Positions 13,019-21,353 of a DNA stretch of 26,210 nt are shown here, piece after piece. This stretch comes from an uncultured Lachnospiraceae bacterium (GTDB lineage Bacteria; Bacillota; Clostridia; Lachnospirales; Lachnospiraceae): assembly GCA_910579225.1 (NCBI GenBank), contig CAJTTI010000037.1:1-26210 (forward strand), written 5' to 3'. Position 1 is the first letter of the stretch. Every line of letters begins with the position of its first letter. The notes under the pieces were generated by a model. That model did not search any database. It saw only the letters and a program-made list of their open reading frames with translations, and was not told the origin of the DNA. The translations under genes were made by a program, and so were the position numbers.

Positions 13019-14010
13019 TGGGAAAAGGTTTTTGCGCTCTGTTCAAAAAGGACTGCCGGATGCTGGCATCGGGAAAATTCTTCCTGATGGCGATCGGCTT
13101 TCTTGTCCTCTATACGGTCTATGTGAACCTGGGCTATATCCGCTTTATGCAGATGGAGCCCTACAATGTATATCTTTATGACCCGGCGGAAACACAAGTC
13201 TTGAAATCCTCCCTGGTGCAGGCCGTTCCCTCCATGGAGGCTATGGATGCCGCCCTGCTCTCCGATGCCAACGGCGTGGGGCTGGACGCCAGCGCCGGGG
13301 ATGTGCGGGTGGTGATTTACAAAGGGGCGGAACGCATTGACAACCACCGGGCGGACTATGCCCTGTCCCTGCTGGAAGCCTCGGCCAGCCGCGCTCCGGA
13401 GGTGCTTGGCACAAACACGCCGGAACAGAAAGCCAGGAAAGAGATCACCTGCGAGCTGTTGTTTTTTGAACTGGCCGCTGTGGGATTTTTGGGAATTGCC
13501 GCCGTGCTGTTCAGGGAAAAGGGCATGGGGGTGATACGCGTCCACGCTATCCTCCCATTGCGCAAAGACCTGTTCCTGCTGTCCAAGCTGGCGGTGTTCC
13601 TGCTCTCCGATCTGGTCTTTGCGGCGCTGCTCACCTTGCTGAATGTGGGATTTTCGGACGGGGCGGTGTTGCTGCCTGCAGTTCTGCTCCAGACGGCCAT
13701 CCTGTCGTTGATGATGGCCCTGGTGGGTTTGCTCTGCGCCCTGCTGCTGAAGGACTTCCGGCAATTTACACTGGCTTATCTGGTAATTGCCATTTTTGCT
13801 GCGACACCTGTATTTTTGTCCGCCAATACATCGGTCAAGTTTGAATGGATTCATTATCATCCGTTCTATCATGTCTACATGGGGCTGAAAAACGCCTATT
13901 TTGGAACGTCTATTTCGCCAGTCTATTATGCCGGTGCTGTCGGTACGATCGTGCTGCTGTTGCAGGCGGTGCGGCTTGCGTTTTATTGGGAGATCGGAAA
14001 GGAGGGGTGA
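13018..14010 (+). CDS. Module 1 ABC-2 type permease, first subunit
   Basis: 330 residues. A first membrane helix at about 20-40 (FFLMAIGFLVLYTVYVNLGY) is followed by an external domain of about 100 residues. A helix bundle follows from about 140 (LLFFELAAVGFLGIAAVLF) to the C-terminus, with about five more helices. This large loop after helix 1 is typical of ABC-2 export permeases. The start overlaps the ATPase stop by one base. It is GC-rich like the ATPase gene. It pairs with the next gene product. Confidence 0.88.
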   Translation: MGKGFCALFKKDCRMLASGKFFLMAIGFLVLYTVYVNLGYIRFMQMEPYNVYLYDPAETQVLKSSLVQAVPSMEAMDAALLSDANGVGLDASAGDVRVVIYKGAERIDNHRADYALSLLEASASRAPEVLGTNTPEQKARKEITCELLFFELAAVGFLGIAAVLFREKGMGVIRVHAILPLRKDLFLLSKLAVFLLSDLVFAALLTLLNVGFSDGAVLLPAVLLQTAILSLMMALVGLLCALLLKDFRQFTLAYLVIAIFAATPVFLSANTSVKFEWIHYHPFYHVYMGLKNAYFGTSISPVYYAGAVGTIVLLLQAVRLAFYWEIGKEG

Positions 14011-14013
14011 GGC

Positions 14014-15024
14014 ATGAAAGGATTAAAATATCAGATGAAAAGCGTTCTGCGGGATAAATTCTGCCTGATGACCTTCCTGCTCCCTATTCTGGTGGCTGTG
14101 GCTTTGCATTTCATGGGTTCCATTGATATGTCCAGCCTGGGGGAACTGCATTTTGGGGTGCTGGAAAACGAGTTGTCCCCGCAGACGGTCACATGGCTGG
14201 AGCGGTATGGGCCGGTAACGGCTTATGGAACACAGGAAGAACTGACCGCCGCCATCAACGAGCCGTCTACCAATGTGATCGGCGTGAGGGCGGATGGTGA
14301 CAGCCTCAAAACCGCGATCAGCGGGGACGAGCTGGATATTTTCCGGCAGGCGGCGGCGACCCTGCCCACCCTCTATGAGAGGCGGGAAGCGGCGGGTCAG
14401 GCAGAAATCCAGACATTGGAGCGCCCGGACATCATGGAAAGTCTGCAAGGCATCTTTATCCCTGCTGTGCTGATTGGCGCTATGTTTATGGGCTGTACAT
14501 TCAACGCTATGAACATCATTTCCGAAAAAGAGGATGGTGTGGCCTTTGTCAACGAAATCCTGCCGCAGACGTCCAGCCAGTACATTTTGCAGAAGGTGGT
14601 GGTGGGATTCCTCTTTGGAAGCCTGTCCTCCATTGTGACTGCGTGTATCTGTTTCCGATTGTCCCTGCAGAATTTCGGGCTGATGCTGGCATTGATCGTG
14701 CTGTCATCCTTTGTGGCAGCGTTGATTGGTCTGTTTATCGGCAGGTTCTCCGAGGGACTGATGATTGGAGTGGTCTATATCAAGATTGTCATGCTACTGT
14801 TTTTGGCCGTCCCTCTTGTGTGTGCTCTGATTGGGGTAAGCGGACCACTGGCGGTTATCTGCAGCATCGTTCCATCCCGGCCGGCCTTTGAGGGCATCAT
14901 GGCCCTGTCCGCCGGGAGTATGGGGACGGCGATAAAGGATGTCGGTATCCTTGCGATTCACTGCATCGCATGGTTTGCGCTGTATGTTTTACTTTCCACT
15001 CAACGTAAAAAGCAATCGACTTGA
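14014..15024 (+). CDS. Module 1 ABC-2 type permease, second subunit
   Basis: 336 residues, starting three bases after the previous stop with GGAGGGGTGAGG in front. The architecture is the same: helix 1 at about 15-33 (CLMTFLLPILVAVALHFMG), an external domain to about 145, then helices from about 148 (GIFIPAVLIGAMFMGCTF) to the end. It is probably the second half of a heterodimeric transporter. Module 1 ends here; no clear terminator follows before the module 2 promoter. Confidence 0.88.
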   Translation: MKGLKYQMKSVLRDKFCLMTFLLPILVAVALHFMGSIDMSSLGELHFGVLENELSPQTVTWLERYGPVTAYGTQEELTAAINEPSTNVIGVRADGDSLKTAISGDELDIFRQAAATLPTLYERREAAGQAEIQTLERPDIMESLQGIFIPAVLIGAMFMGCTFNAMNIISEKEDGVAFVNEILPQTSSQYILQKVVVGFLFGSLSSIVTACICFRLSLQNFGLMLALIVLSSFVAALIGLFIGRFSEGLMIGVVYIKIVMLLFLAVPLVCALIGVSGPLAVICSIVPSRPAFEGIMALSAGSMGTAIKDVGILAIHCIAWFALYVLLSTQRKKQST

Positions 15025-15074
15025 CGATCTGAAAGAATCAGGGATTGTCAGTTTTTGTGGCGGCAGGAGATCAA

Positions 15075-15114
15075 ACAGTCATTAAATTGTCACTTTTGTC
15101 TGGTAAAATATAAG
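15075..15114 (+). promoter_or_regulatory. Module 2 regulator promoter and operator
   Basis: AGTCA at 15077 and TGTCA at 15088 are 11 bp apart. The 22-base stretch 15075-15096 matches 18 of 22 bases at 17065-17086, before the transporter genes of the same module. A -10-like TAAAAT (15104-15109) lies seven bases after it, and TATACT lies at the same distance in the other copy. TTGTCA (15087-15092), N16, TATAAG (15109-15114) is an alternative reading. This points to autoregulation by the module 2 regulator. Confidence 0.7.
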
Positions 15115-15117
15115 TTA

Positions 15118-15186
15118 CAGGAAGTCCGCTTGTCTGCAAGGGCGGACTTCCTGGGCATATCAGCTGTTTTACAGCAGGTGATATCA
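15118..15186 (+). promoter_or_regulatory. Two hairpins in the module 2 leader
   Basis: CAGGAAGTCCGC (15118-15129) pairs perfectly with GCGGACTTCCTG (15142-15153). Immediately after, ATATCAGCTG (15157-15166) pairs with CAGC and TGATAT up to 15184, covering a ribosome-site-like AGGTGAT. There is no T-run. With a start site near 15121 the first stem would form the very 5' end of the mRNA, a known way to stabilise transcripts. The second could shield initiation at the ATG at 15187. Confidence 0.55.
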
Positions 15187-15222
15187 ATGAAAAAGGTAAA
15201 GAAGAGAGGACTGGAGACTGAC

Positions 15223-15894
15223 ATGGTTGATCTGTATTATATTGAGGATGATCCGGGTATTGCATGGATTGTAAAGGAATATCTGGAACAGAAGAACTTT
15301 AAGGTAACGATCTGTGAAACGCTTGCACAGGCAGGGCAGGCGTTAAAGGAGCATGTCCCAACCCTTGTTTTGCTGGACTGGAACATGCCGGATGGACACG
15401 GGGACGGTTTATGTCGGTGGATCCGCAGGGACTGGAAAGAGCTGCCCATTATTTTTCTGACTGTCCGGGGAGACTGCGCGGATATTGTTTCGGGCTTTGG
15501 GAATGGTGCGGATGATTATATTGTGAAGCCTTTTGAACTGGAGGTGTTGTATTCGCGGATCCTGGCGATACTGCGCAGAACCGGCAACGTGGCTAAGCAG
15601 TATCTTTCCTGTGACGGGATCCGGATGGATTTAAACCGCCACACGGTTTTCTATGGTTCGGAGGAAATTCCTTTAAGCGAGGCGGAATACCAGCTGCTTT
15701 TGTGTCTGATGCAGAATAAGGGAAAGACGGTTACCCGGGAAAAGATACTGGAGCAGGTATGGGATGCAAACGGAAATTATGTGAATGATAATACATTAAC
15801 GGTCACCATGAAACGCCTGAGAGACAGGCTCCACCAACCGGAATGCCTGAAAACTGTCAGAAGTGTAGGCTACCGTATGGAGGAAACCCTATGA
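15223..15894 (+). CDS. Module 2 OmpR-family response regulator
   Basis: 223 residues from the ATG at 15223, where the receiver begins (VDLYYIEDDPG) and GGAG stands six bases upstream. An in-frame ATG at 15187 also has a ribosome site (AGGTGAT) and would add 12 basic residues. Asp52 in VLLDWNMPDGHG is the phospho-acceptor; the conserved Thr is in FLTVRGD and the Lys in IVKPFELE. The output domain has SEAEYQLLLCLMQNKGKTVTREKIL and NDNTLTVTMKRLRDRL. It should bind the shared operator found at 15075 and 17065. The stop overlaps the kinase start (ATGA). Confidence 0.93.
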   Translation: MVDLYYIEDDPGIAWIVKEYLEQKNFKVTICETLAQAGQALKEHVPTLVLLDWNMPDGHGDGLCRWIRRDWKELPIIFLTVRGDCADIVSGFGNGADDYIVKPFELEVLYSRILAILRRTGNVAKQYLSCDGIRMDLNRHTVFYGSEEIPLSEAEYQLLLCLMQNKGKTVTREKILEQVWDANGNYVNDNTLTVTMKRLRDRLHQPECLKTVRSVGYRMEETL

Positions 15895-17075
15895 GCGGGC
15901 GGAAAAATATACTGGTCACCTTTGGATTCGTCCTGTCTGTTGGCCTGGTTGCTGCGGCTGTTTCTGTCCTGGTTACTTCTTACCATTACAGCCGGCTTCA
16001 GTTTGAACTGCTGAATGTGATCTGCGGAGAAGTGGTGGAAGAGGAGCCGGAAACAAAAATTATCATTTCCGCGGCATTAAAGGAATACACGGGGGGAAAC
16101 CCTGACGGTGTGGCGGAGGAAGATGTGCTGTCTGCATTGGGATACCGCATCTCTGATTTTTCAGGCGCCACCTCCCAGCAGAATATTTTGTTTGCTGCAG
16201 CGAGTTTTCTGACAGGGATACTGCTGTTTATCGTTACCTTTCTGTATCGGAATAAAAGGGAAGCCATACGGATCCGGGCTCTGGCGGAGTATCTGGAACA
16301 GGTAAATACCGGCAAGGCTGCCATTTTGTCCGCTTCGGGGGAGGATGATTTTTCAAAACTGGAAGATGAGATCTATAAGACAGTGACATTTCTCTATCAG
16401 ACGAAGGACAAGGCAATACAGGCAAAGAATGATTTTGCGGAAAACCTGTCCAATATTGCCCACCAGATCAAAACACCGATCACAGCCATTTCCCTTTCTG
16501 CCCAGATGATGAAGCAGAACATGGATCATAAACATCTGGAACAGGTAGAGAAACAGCTTTTACGGCTGACACATCTTGAAGATGCGCTGCTGCTCCTTTC
16601 CAGGATTGATGCCGGAACCTTACGCTTACAGAGGGATGAGGTAGATGTCTTTACGCTTCTTGTCCTTGCAGCGGATAACCTGCAGGAATTGTTTGTAAGT
16701 TCCCACACTGCCGTTGATATACCGGAGCAGGGGGAAATGCTGATCACTGCGGATCTGGACTGGACCATGGAAGCGGTCATGAATCTGATGAAAAACTGTA
16801 TGGAGCATAATCCCGGAGGAACAATCCACTGTTCTTATGCGCAGAATCCGCTCTATACAGAAATTCAGATCTGGGATGATGGGGAAGGGTTTGCAAAAGA
16901 AGACATCCCCCATATTTTTGAACGGTTTTACCGTGGGAAAAACGCATGCGAGGGCGGTATTGGGATCGGGTTAGCTCTGTCAAAGGAGATGATCGAACGC
17001 CAGAATGGAACCATACGGGCAAAAAATAAACCGGACGGGGGAGCTCTTTTTGAAATTCGCTTTTACAGTCACTGA
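15891..17075 (+). CDS. Module 2 sensor histidine kinase
   Basis: 394 residues from the ATG that overlaps the regulator stop. Membrane helices are at about 7-29 and 99-119, enclosing an external domain of about 70 residues rich in acidic residues (VVEEEPETK, then GVAEEDVL), which could attract cationic peptides. The linker is followed by His191 in NIAHQIKTPITAISLS, the N-box (NLMKNCMEHN), DDGEGF and GIGIGLALS. Together with the following ATPase and FtsX permease it resembles the BceRS-BceAB style of peptide-resistance modules, but the sensor loop is longer than in BceS. Confidence 0.93.
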   Translation: MSGRKNILVTFGFVLSVGLVAAAVSVLVTSYHYSRLQFELLNVICGEVVEEEPETKIIISAALKEYTGGNPDGVAEEDVLSALGYRISDFSGATSQQNILFAAASFLTGILLFIVTFLYRNKREAIRIRALAEYLEQVNTGKAAILSASGEDDFSKLEDEIYKTVTFLYQTKDKAIQAKNDFAENLSNIAHQIKTPITAISLSAQMMKQNMDHKHLEQVEKQLLRLTHLEDALLLLSRIDAGTLRLQRDEVDVFTLLVLAADNLQELFVSSHTAVDIPEQGEMLITADLDWTMEAVMNLMKNCMEHNPGGTIHCSYAQNPLYTEIQIWDDGEGFAKEDIPHIFERFYRGKNACEGGIGIGLALSKEMIERQNGTIRAKNKPDGGALFEIRFYSH

Positions 17076-17099
17076 GTTGTAACTTTCATTTGCTATACT
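17065..17099 (+). promoter_or_regulatory. Module 2 transporter promoter and operator
   Basis: AGTCA at 17067 and TGTAA at 17078 are 11 bp apart; the block 17065-17086 agrees with the copy at 15075 in 18 of 22 bases. TATACT (17094-17099) follows seven bases later. The operator overlaps the last codons of the kinase gene (stop at 17073-17075), so the transporter genes can be induced separately from the regulator genes. Confidence 0.7.
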
Positions 17100-17145
17100 G
17101 ATATTGTAAAAGTTGATGCAAACAGATGAAAGGAGAAAACCCAAA

Positions 17146-17826
17146 ATGGAAATTTTGAAATGTGAGGGAGTGAAGAAGGTATATGGCTCCGGTGGAAGTC
17201 GGGTGACAGCCCTTAACGGGATCGACCTGTCAGTGGACAAAGGAGAATTTGTAGCGATCATCGGGGCGTCCGGTTCCGGGAAATCCACCCTGCTGCATAT
17301 TCTCGGCAGTGTGGATAAGCCCACAGAGGGAAAGGTGCTGATAGACGGGACCGATCTCTCCAAACTAAACCGGACAGAGGCAGCAATTTTCCGGCGCAGG
17401 AAAGTGGGGCTTGTCTATCAGTTTTATAATCTGATCCCAACACTTACGGTGCGGAAAAACATCCTCATGCCTCTTGCATTGGATAAGAAAAAGCCTAATC
17501 AGGAATATTTTGACAAGGTGGTAAATTCGCTTGGTATTGCGGATAGGCTTGACGCTTTACCAAACCAGTTATCCGGAGGCCAGCAGCAGAGGGTAGCGAT
17601 CGCCCGTTCCCTGATCTACCGCCCGGCCCTGCTTCTGGCAGACGAGCCTACCGGGAACCTGGATCAAAAAAATTCCAAAGAGATTATCGACATGCTGAAA
17701 CTTTCCAACCGCAATCTGGAGCAGACCATTTTACTGATCACCCATGACGAAAAGGTTGCTCTGGAAGCAGAGCGCATTATAACGGTGGAAGACGGCTGCA
17801 TTATCAGTGATGAATGGCGGAGGTAA
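17146..17826 (+). CDS. Module 2 ABC ATPase (MacB/BceA type)
   Basis: 226 residues from the ATG with AAGGAG in front; an earlier in-frame ATG at 17113 has no ribosome site. Walker A GASGSGKST (40-48), canonical Q-loop Gln92 (LVYQFYNLIPTL), signature LSGGQQQR (142-149) and Walker B LLLADEP (162-168) are all intact. The short length and LSGGQ type match ATPases that work with FtsX-like permeases in peptide resistance and sensing. It thus differs in class from the E-loop ATPases of modules 1 and 3. The stop lies six bases before the permease start. Confidence 0.95.
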   Translation: MEILKCEGVKKVYGSGGSRVTALNGIDLSVDKGEFVAIIGASGSGKSTLLHILGSVDKPTEGKVLIDGTDLSKLNRTEAAIFRRRKVGLVYQFYNLIPTLTVRKNILMPLALDKKKPNQEYFDKVVNSLGIADRLDALPNQLSGGQQQRVAIARSLIYRPALLLADEPTGNLDQKNSKEIIDMLKLSNRNLEQTILLITHDEKVALEAERIITVEDGCIISDEWRR

Positions 17827-17831
17827 TGGAT

Positions 17832-20057
17832 ATGTGGAAAGATTATTCAGCAGGTTTTCTGAAAAACAACCGCTCCTCCAGCCTGTCGGTCATAGTCGCT
17901 GCATTTATTTCCGCTTTGCTCTTATCCCTGTTGGGCGGGTTGTTTTATAATTTATGGAAATACGAGGTGGAACGGACCCTGTTGGAGGAAGGCGGCTGGC
18001 ACAGCCGGATTTCCGGGGAATTTACGGAAAAGGACATAGAAGCCGTAAAAAATTTTGCACATGTGAAAGATGCTGTGGTAAATGAAAAAGAATCTGACAG
18101 TGCAGAGACGGCATTGGATATTTATTTTGATGATATGGGCTCCGTCTTTTCAGACACGCCCCGTATTGCGCAGCAGACAGGAGCCTCGCCGGAAAAAATC
18201 GTTTATAATTATGAACTTCTGGCAATGTACCTGGTCAGAGATGCCAGTGATACAGCGCCCAGACTGTTGTTTCCGATGTTTATCCTGATCACGCTTGCGG
18301 CCTCATTCTCACTGATCGTGATCATCCACAATTCCTTTGCGGTATCCATGAACGCGCGGATCCATCAGTTTGGTATTTTTTCCAGCATTGGGGCCACCCC
18401 AAAGCAGATCAGGACATGCCTTTTACAGGAAGCGGCGGCGCTTAGTGCTGTTCCCATACTGGCAGGGACTCTGATGGGCATTGCAGGCAGCATGGGCCTG
18501 ATTCAGTTAAGCAATGTTCTGTTGGGAAGCGACATTCCAGGACGGCATAAATCAGTTTTTGGTTATCATCCGCTGGTACTGGCACTGACATTGCTTGTGA
18601 TCGTACTTACCATATGGATCTCCGCATGGCTGCCAGCCAGAAAATTAAGTAAGCTGACGCCGCTTCAAGCGATCAGAAACACAGGCGAACTGCAGCTAAA
18701 GCGCCGGAAAAATTCACATTTCCTTTCGATGCTGTTTGGAGTGGAAGGGGAGCTGGCCGGCAATGCGTTAAAGGCGCAGAGAAAGGCCCTGCGGACGGCA
18801 TCTTTATCCCTAATATCTGCATTTTTGGCGTTTGCGGTCATGCAGTGCTTCTTTGCCCTTTCCGGGATCAGCACAAGAGAGACCTATTTCGAACGGTACC
18901 AGGGAACGTGGGATGTGATGGTCACCGTGAAGGATGCGGATGTGGAAGCACTTGAAGAAACGGGCGAGATCCAGGGAATCGACGGGCTGCGAAGCGCCAT
19001 TGTGTATCAGAAAGCAATGGCAAAACGGATGATTACTGAGGAAGAAATGAGCGAAGAGATGAAATCCTTCGGCGGATTTTCCCATGCACCCGGTAATTAT
19101 GTGACACAGGCGGATGGCGGATGGCTGGTAAATGCCCCGGTCATCATACTGGATGACAACAGCTTTCTGGCTTACTGTGAACAGATTGGGATTACACCGC
19201 AGCTTCATGGGGCAGTCATATTAAACCAGATCCGGGATGTGACAAATCCTGATTTCAGGCATCCTGATCTTATGCCTTATATAAAGGAGGCGGGCGCAGG
19301 GGAAGACGCTGCAAGTATTTTGAGGCAGTCAGGGAATGAACAGGAGACGGCGGAGATACCAGTCCTGGCTTATACCGAAAAAGTCCCTGTTTTACGGGAG
19401 GAATACGCAACGCTTGATTATTATGAGCTGGTGCATTTTATCCCGGTGTCCTTATGGAAAGAGATCAAAGGACAGATCGGCGGCGTGGAAGAAGACAGTT
19501 ATATCTGCGCCCTGGGGAAAGAAAATGCGTCATTGGAAGAACTGAACATGCTTCAGGATGAACTTGGCCGGATCCTCAGTGGGAAATATACCATAGGATC
19601 TGAAAACCGCATTCAGGAATATGAAACAAATGATAAGCAGATACAGGGAATGATGGCGATATTTGGAGGCTTTTGTATCCTGCTTGCGATTATCGGCATC
19701 GGCAATGTATTTTCCAACACGTTGGGATTTGTGCGTCAGAGGAAAAGGGAATTTGCAAGATATATGTCGATTGGAATGACTCCGAAGGAGCTTAGGAAAA
19801 TGTTCTGCACGGAAGCGCTGGTGATAGCCGGAAAACCAATTTTAATCAGCCTTCCCCTTGTAATCATTGCAGTAGCGTATATGCTGAAGGCCAGCTATCT
19901 TGAAGCGGGGGAATTTATGGCAGAAGCACCATGGCTCCCCATTTCCCTGTTCATGCTGGCTATCCTGGGCTGTGTAGCACTGGCATATTATCTTGCGTGG
20001 CGGAATGTACGCAAAATCAGTTTGGCAGAGGTTCTCAGAGATGATACAATGATGTAA
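17832..20057 (+). CDS. Module 2 FtsX-like permease with two core domains
   Basis: 741 residues. The ATG at 17832 is chosen because GGAGG lies eight bases upstream; ATGs at 17814 and 17826 overlap that site. Layout: helix at about 18-40, external domain of about 100 residues, three helices at about 145-265 (FtsX core 1), then a helix at about 328-348, a large external domain of about 260 residues, and three helices at about 620-735 (FtsX core 2). RQRKREFARYMSIGMTPKELRKM and the related HQFGIFSSIGATPKQIR are the two coupling segments. This is the double-FtsX form rather than the ten-helix BceB form. It probably expels or detoxifies a cell-wall-active peptide and may signal to the kinase. Confidence 0.92.
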   Translation: MWKDYSAGFLKNNRSSSLSVIVAAFISALLLSLLGGLFYNLWKYEVERTLLEEGGWHSRISGEFTEKDIEAVKNFAHVKDAVVNEKESDSAETALDIYFDDMGSVFSDTPRIAQQTGASPEKIVYNYELLAMYLVRDASDTAPRLLFPMFILITLAASFSLIVIIHNSFAVSMNARIHQFGIFSSIGATPKQIRTCLLQEAAALSAVPILAGTLMGIAGSMGLIQLSNVLLGSDIPGRHKSVFGYHPLVLALTLLVIVLTIWISAWLPARKLSKLTPLQAIRNTGELQLKRRKNSHFLSMLFGVEGELAGNALKAQRKALRTASLSLISAFLAFAVMQCFFALSGISTRETYFERYQGTWDVMVTVKDADVEALEETGEIQGIDGLRSAIVYQKAMAKRMITEEEMSEEMKSFGGFSHAPGNYVTQADGGWLVNAPVIILDDNSFLAYCEQIGITPQLHGAVILNQIRDVTNPDFRHPDLMPYIKEAGAGEDAASILRQSGNEQETAEIPVLAYTEKVPVLREEYATLDYYELVHFIPVSLWKEIKGQIGGVEEDSYICALGKENASLEELNMLQDELGRILSGKYTIGSENRIQEYETNDKQIQGMMAIFGGFCILLAIIGIGNVFSNTLGFVRQRKREFARYMSIGMTPKELRKMFCTEALVIAGKPILISLPLVIIAVAYMLKASYLEAGEFMAEAPWLPISLFMLAILGCVALAYYLAWRNVRKISLAEVLRDDTMM

Positions 20058-20117
20058 AATGCGATGAAATATTATAAAGAAAAAGGAATGGATAGTTATA
20101 GCTTCAGCAATCAAGGA

Positions 20118-20164
20118 AACCTGTCAGCCCAGCGGCGGTCTCGCTGCCGCTGGGCTGACAGGTT
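20118..20164. terminator. Perfect 19-bp inverted repeat between modules 2 and 3
   Basis: The 19-base arm at 20118-20136 (AACCTGTCAGCCCAGCGGC) is exactly complementary to 20146-20164, with a nine-base loop. It sits where the module 2 permease and the YxeA gene converge, so a two-way transcription stop is the simplest reading. Neither side has a proper T-run, so it may act as a barrier, RNA end or recombination relic instead. The arms are much longer and more perfect than in the other terminators of this window. Confidence 0.6.
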
Positions 20165-20173
20165 GTGATGGAT

Positions 20174-20557
20174 TTACTCGCTCGCCGGGACCACATAATG
20201 TTCCTGTACTGCGGCAGGAAGCTCGTCATACTGTACCTCGCTCCAATCCAGGACGCCACGGACCGGCATGACAGTCAGACGGATAAAGGCCCCTTCCTTC
20301 AGTTCCCGGGAGGCTCCGAAGGTGATCTCCTTCTCGCTGCCCTTTTCATCATAGGCCGTCAGTGTGTAGGAATAGGGCAGGTTGCCTTTGAAACTGATGA
20401 CACCCCCCTTGGTATCCACCTGTTCCACCCTGGTGTTGTCGATCTGAGAATAATACTCGGCACTGCCGGAGCCGGAGAGGAACCATGCACAAAAGCCAAT
20501 CAATCCAATGAGTACAACGGCGGTGGCGCCTATGGCAATTTTCACTTGTTTCTTCAT
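20174..20557 (-). CDS. YxeA-family small exported protein
   Basis: 127 residues. One N-terminal membrane anchor or signal (about 5-29) precedes a small external beta domain: YYSQIDNTRVEQVD, SYTLTAYDEKGSEKEITF, ASRELKEGAFIRLTV, and WSEVQYDELPAAVQ. The YTLxAYDExGxxKxIxF and R-x-L-K-E-G pattern is that of YxeA (DUF1093). In Bacillus subtilis yxeA lies beside yxdLM, a peptide-responsive Bce-type transporter. Here it is the last gene of a LanFEG-type operon, with AAGGAG before the ATG. Its biochemical role is not known. Confidence 0.82.
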   Translation of the reverse strand: MKKQVKIAIGATAVVLIGLIGFCAWFLSGSGSAEYYSQIDNTRVEQVDTKGGVISFKGNLPYSYTLTAYDEKGSEKEITFGASRELKEGAFIRLTVMPVRGVLDWSEVQYDELPAAVQEHYVVPASE

Positions 20558-20572
20558 GTTATTTTACACTCC

Positions 20573-21352
20573 TTACCAGCCCTTTTTCGTAATCACTTGT
20601 TTGGGCTTTTTATTTGTTTTTTTGGATGCGCTCCTTTTTGCGGTCACTACAAAAATGGCAGAGACCAGCAGAGCAACCAATAGACTGAGCATACAGAGCA
20701 GCGGATTCCAATGAACCGCCTCATCATAGCTGCGGTATCCCACCAGTCCCATACTTGCAGTCACAGGATACAAATTCGCCAGGGTCATATTTCCTGCCGC
20801 GAACATCCCGCCGTAGCCGTAGACAAAGGCCACAACTGCCCCGATCAGATGCCCGTTGGGGATTCGGGCGGCGATGGCGATAATCGGCAGGACCGCGATA
20901 TAGAGGAACAGGCAGCTGCATGTGATCTGCAGCCCGGCCTGCGGGATGGCCGGCACAGTTCCGCCGGGGAACCCCAAAAGGAAGGATGCGGACACGGTAA
21001 ACACGGTGCTGGCAAACCCCAGAAACAGGGAGAGCAGACCGCAGACGGCCAGCTTGCCAAACAGCAGTGCAGGGAATGACACGGGTATCGTCAGAATGCT
21101 TTTCAGCGTATCATCCGTCCCTTCCCGGTTGATAATATATCCGGTGATCAGGGCAATGCACATGGGGAAGATCGTGGTGATATTTTCCTTCATCACCTGC
21201 TCCGCGAAATGGGAGAAGGTCCAGACGGTGCCGTCCAGAGCGGTGGTGGTGAAGACAGTGAGCAGGACGGCCAGCAGCATCAGCAGGACGCCCGCCCAGA
21301 TCATGTGGTACCGTTTCAGCTTCCAGGCTTCCGTTTTTATCGTAACCAGCAT
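20573..21352 (-). CDS. Module 3 ABC-2 permease (lantibiotic-immunity LanE/LanG type)
   Basis: 259 residues, six predicted helices, with the typical LanE/G start (MLVTIKTEAWKLKRYHMIW, then a helix at about 17-37). The second helix (ITTIFPMCIALITGYIINRE) is followed by GTDDTLKSILTIPVSF, the coupling segment that matches that of the partner permease. GAGGAGG precedes the ATG. It begins two bases beyond the stop of the upstream permease gene and is followed by YxeA. GC-rich like the rest of this operon. Confidence 0.88.
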   Translation of the reverse strand: MLVTIKTEAWKLKRYHMIWAGVLLMLLAVLLTVFTTTALDGTVWTFSHFAEQVMKENITTIFPMCIALITGYIINREGTDDTLKSILTIPVSFPALLFGKLAVCGLLSLFLGFASTVFTVSASFLLGFPGGTVPAIPQAGLQITCSCLFLYIAVLPIIAIAARIPNGHLIGAVVAFVYGYGGMFAAGNMTLANLYPVTASMGLVGYRSYDEAVHWNPLLCMLSLLVALLVSAIFVVTAKRSASKKTNKKPKQVITKKGW

Positions 21353-21353
21353 T

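Noticed and set aside
12862..13872. 336-codon minus-strand ORF in module 1
   Set aside because: Antisense shadow of the ATPase and permease genes with low-complexity Gln/His composition.
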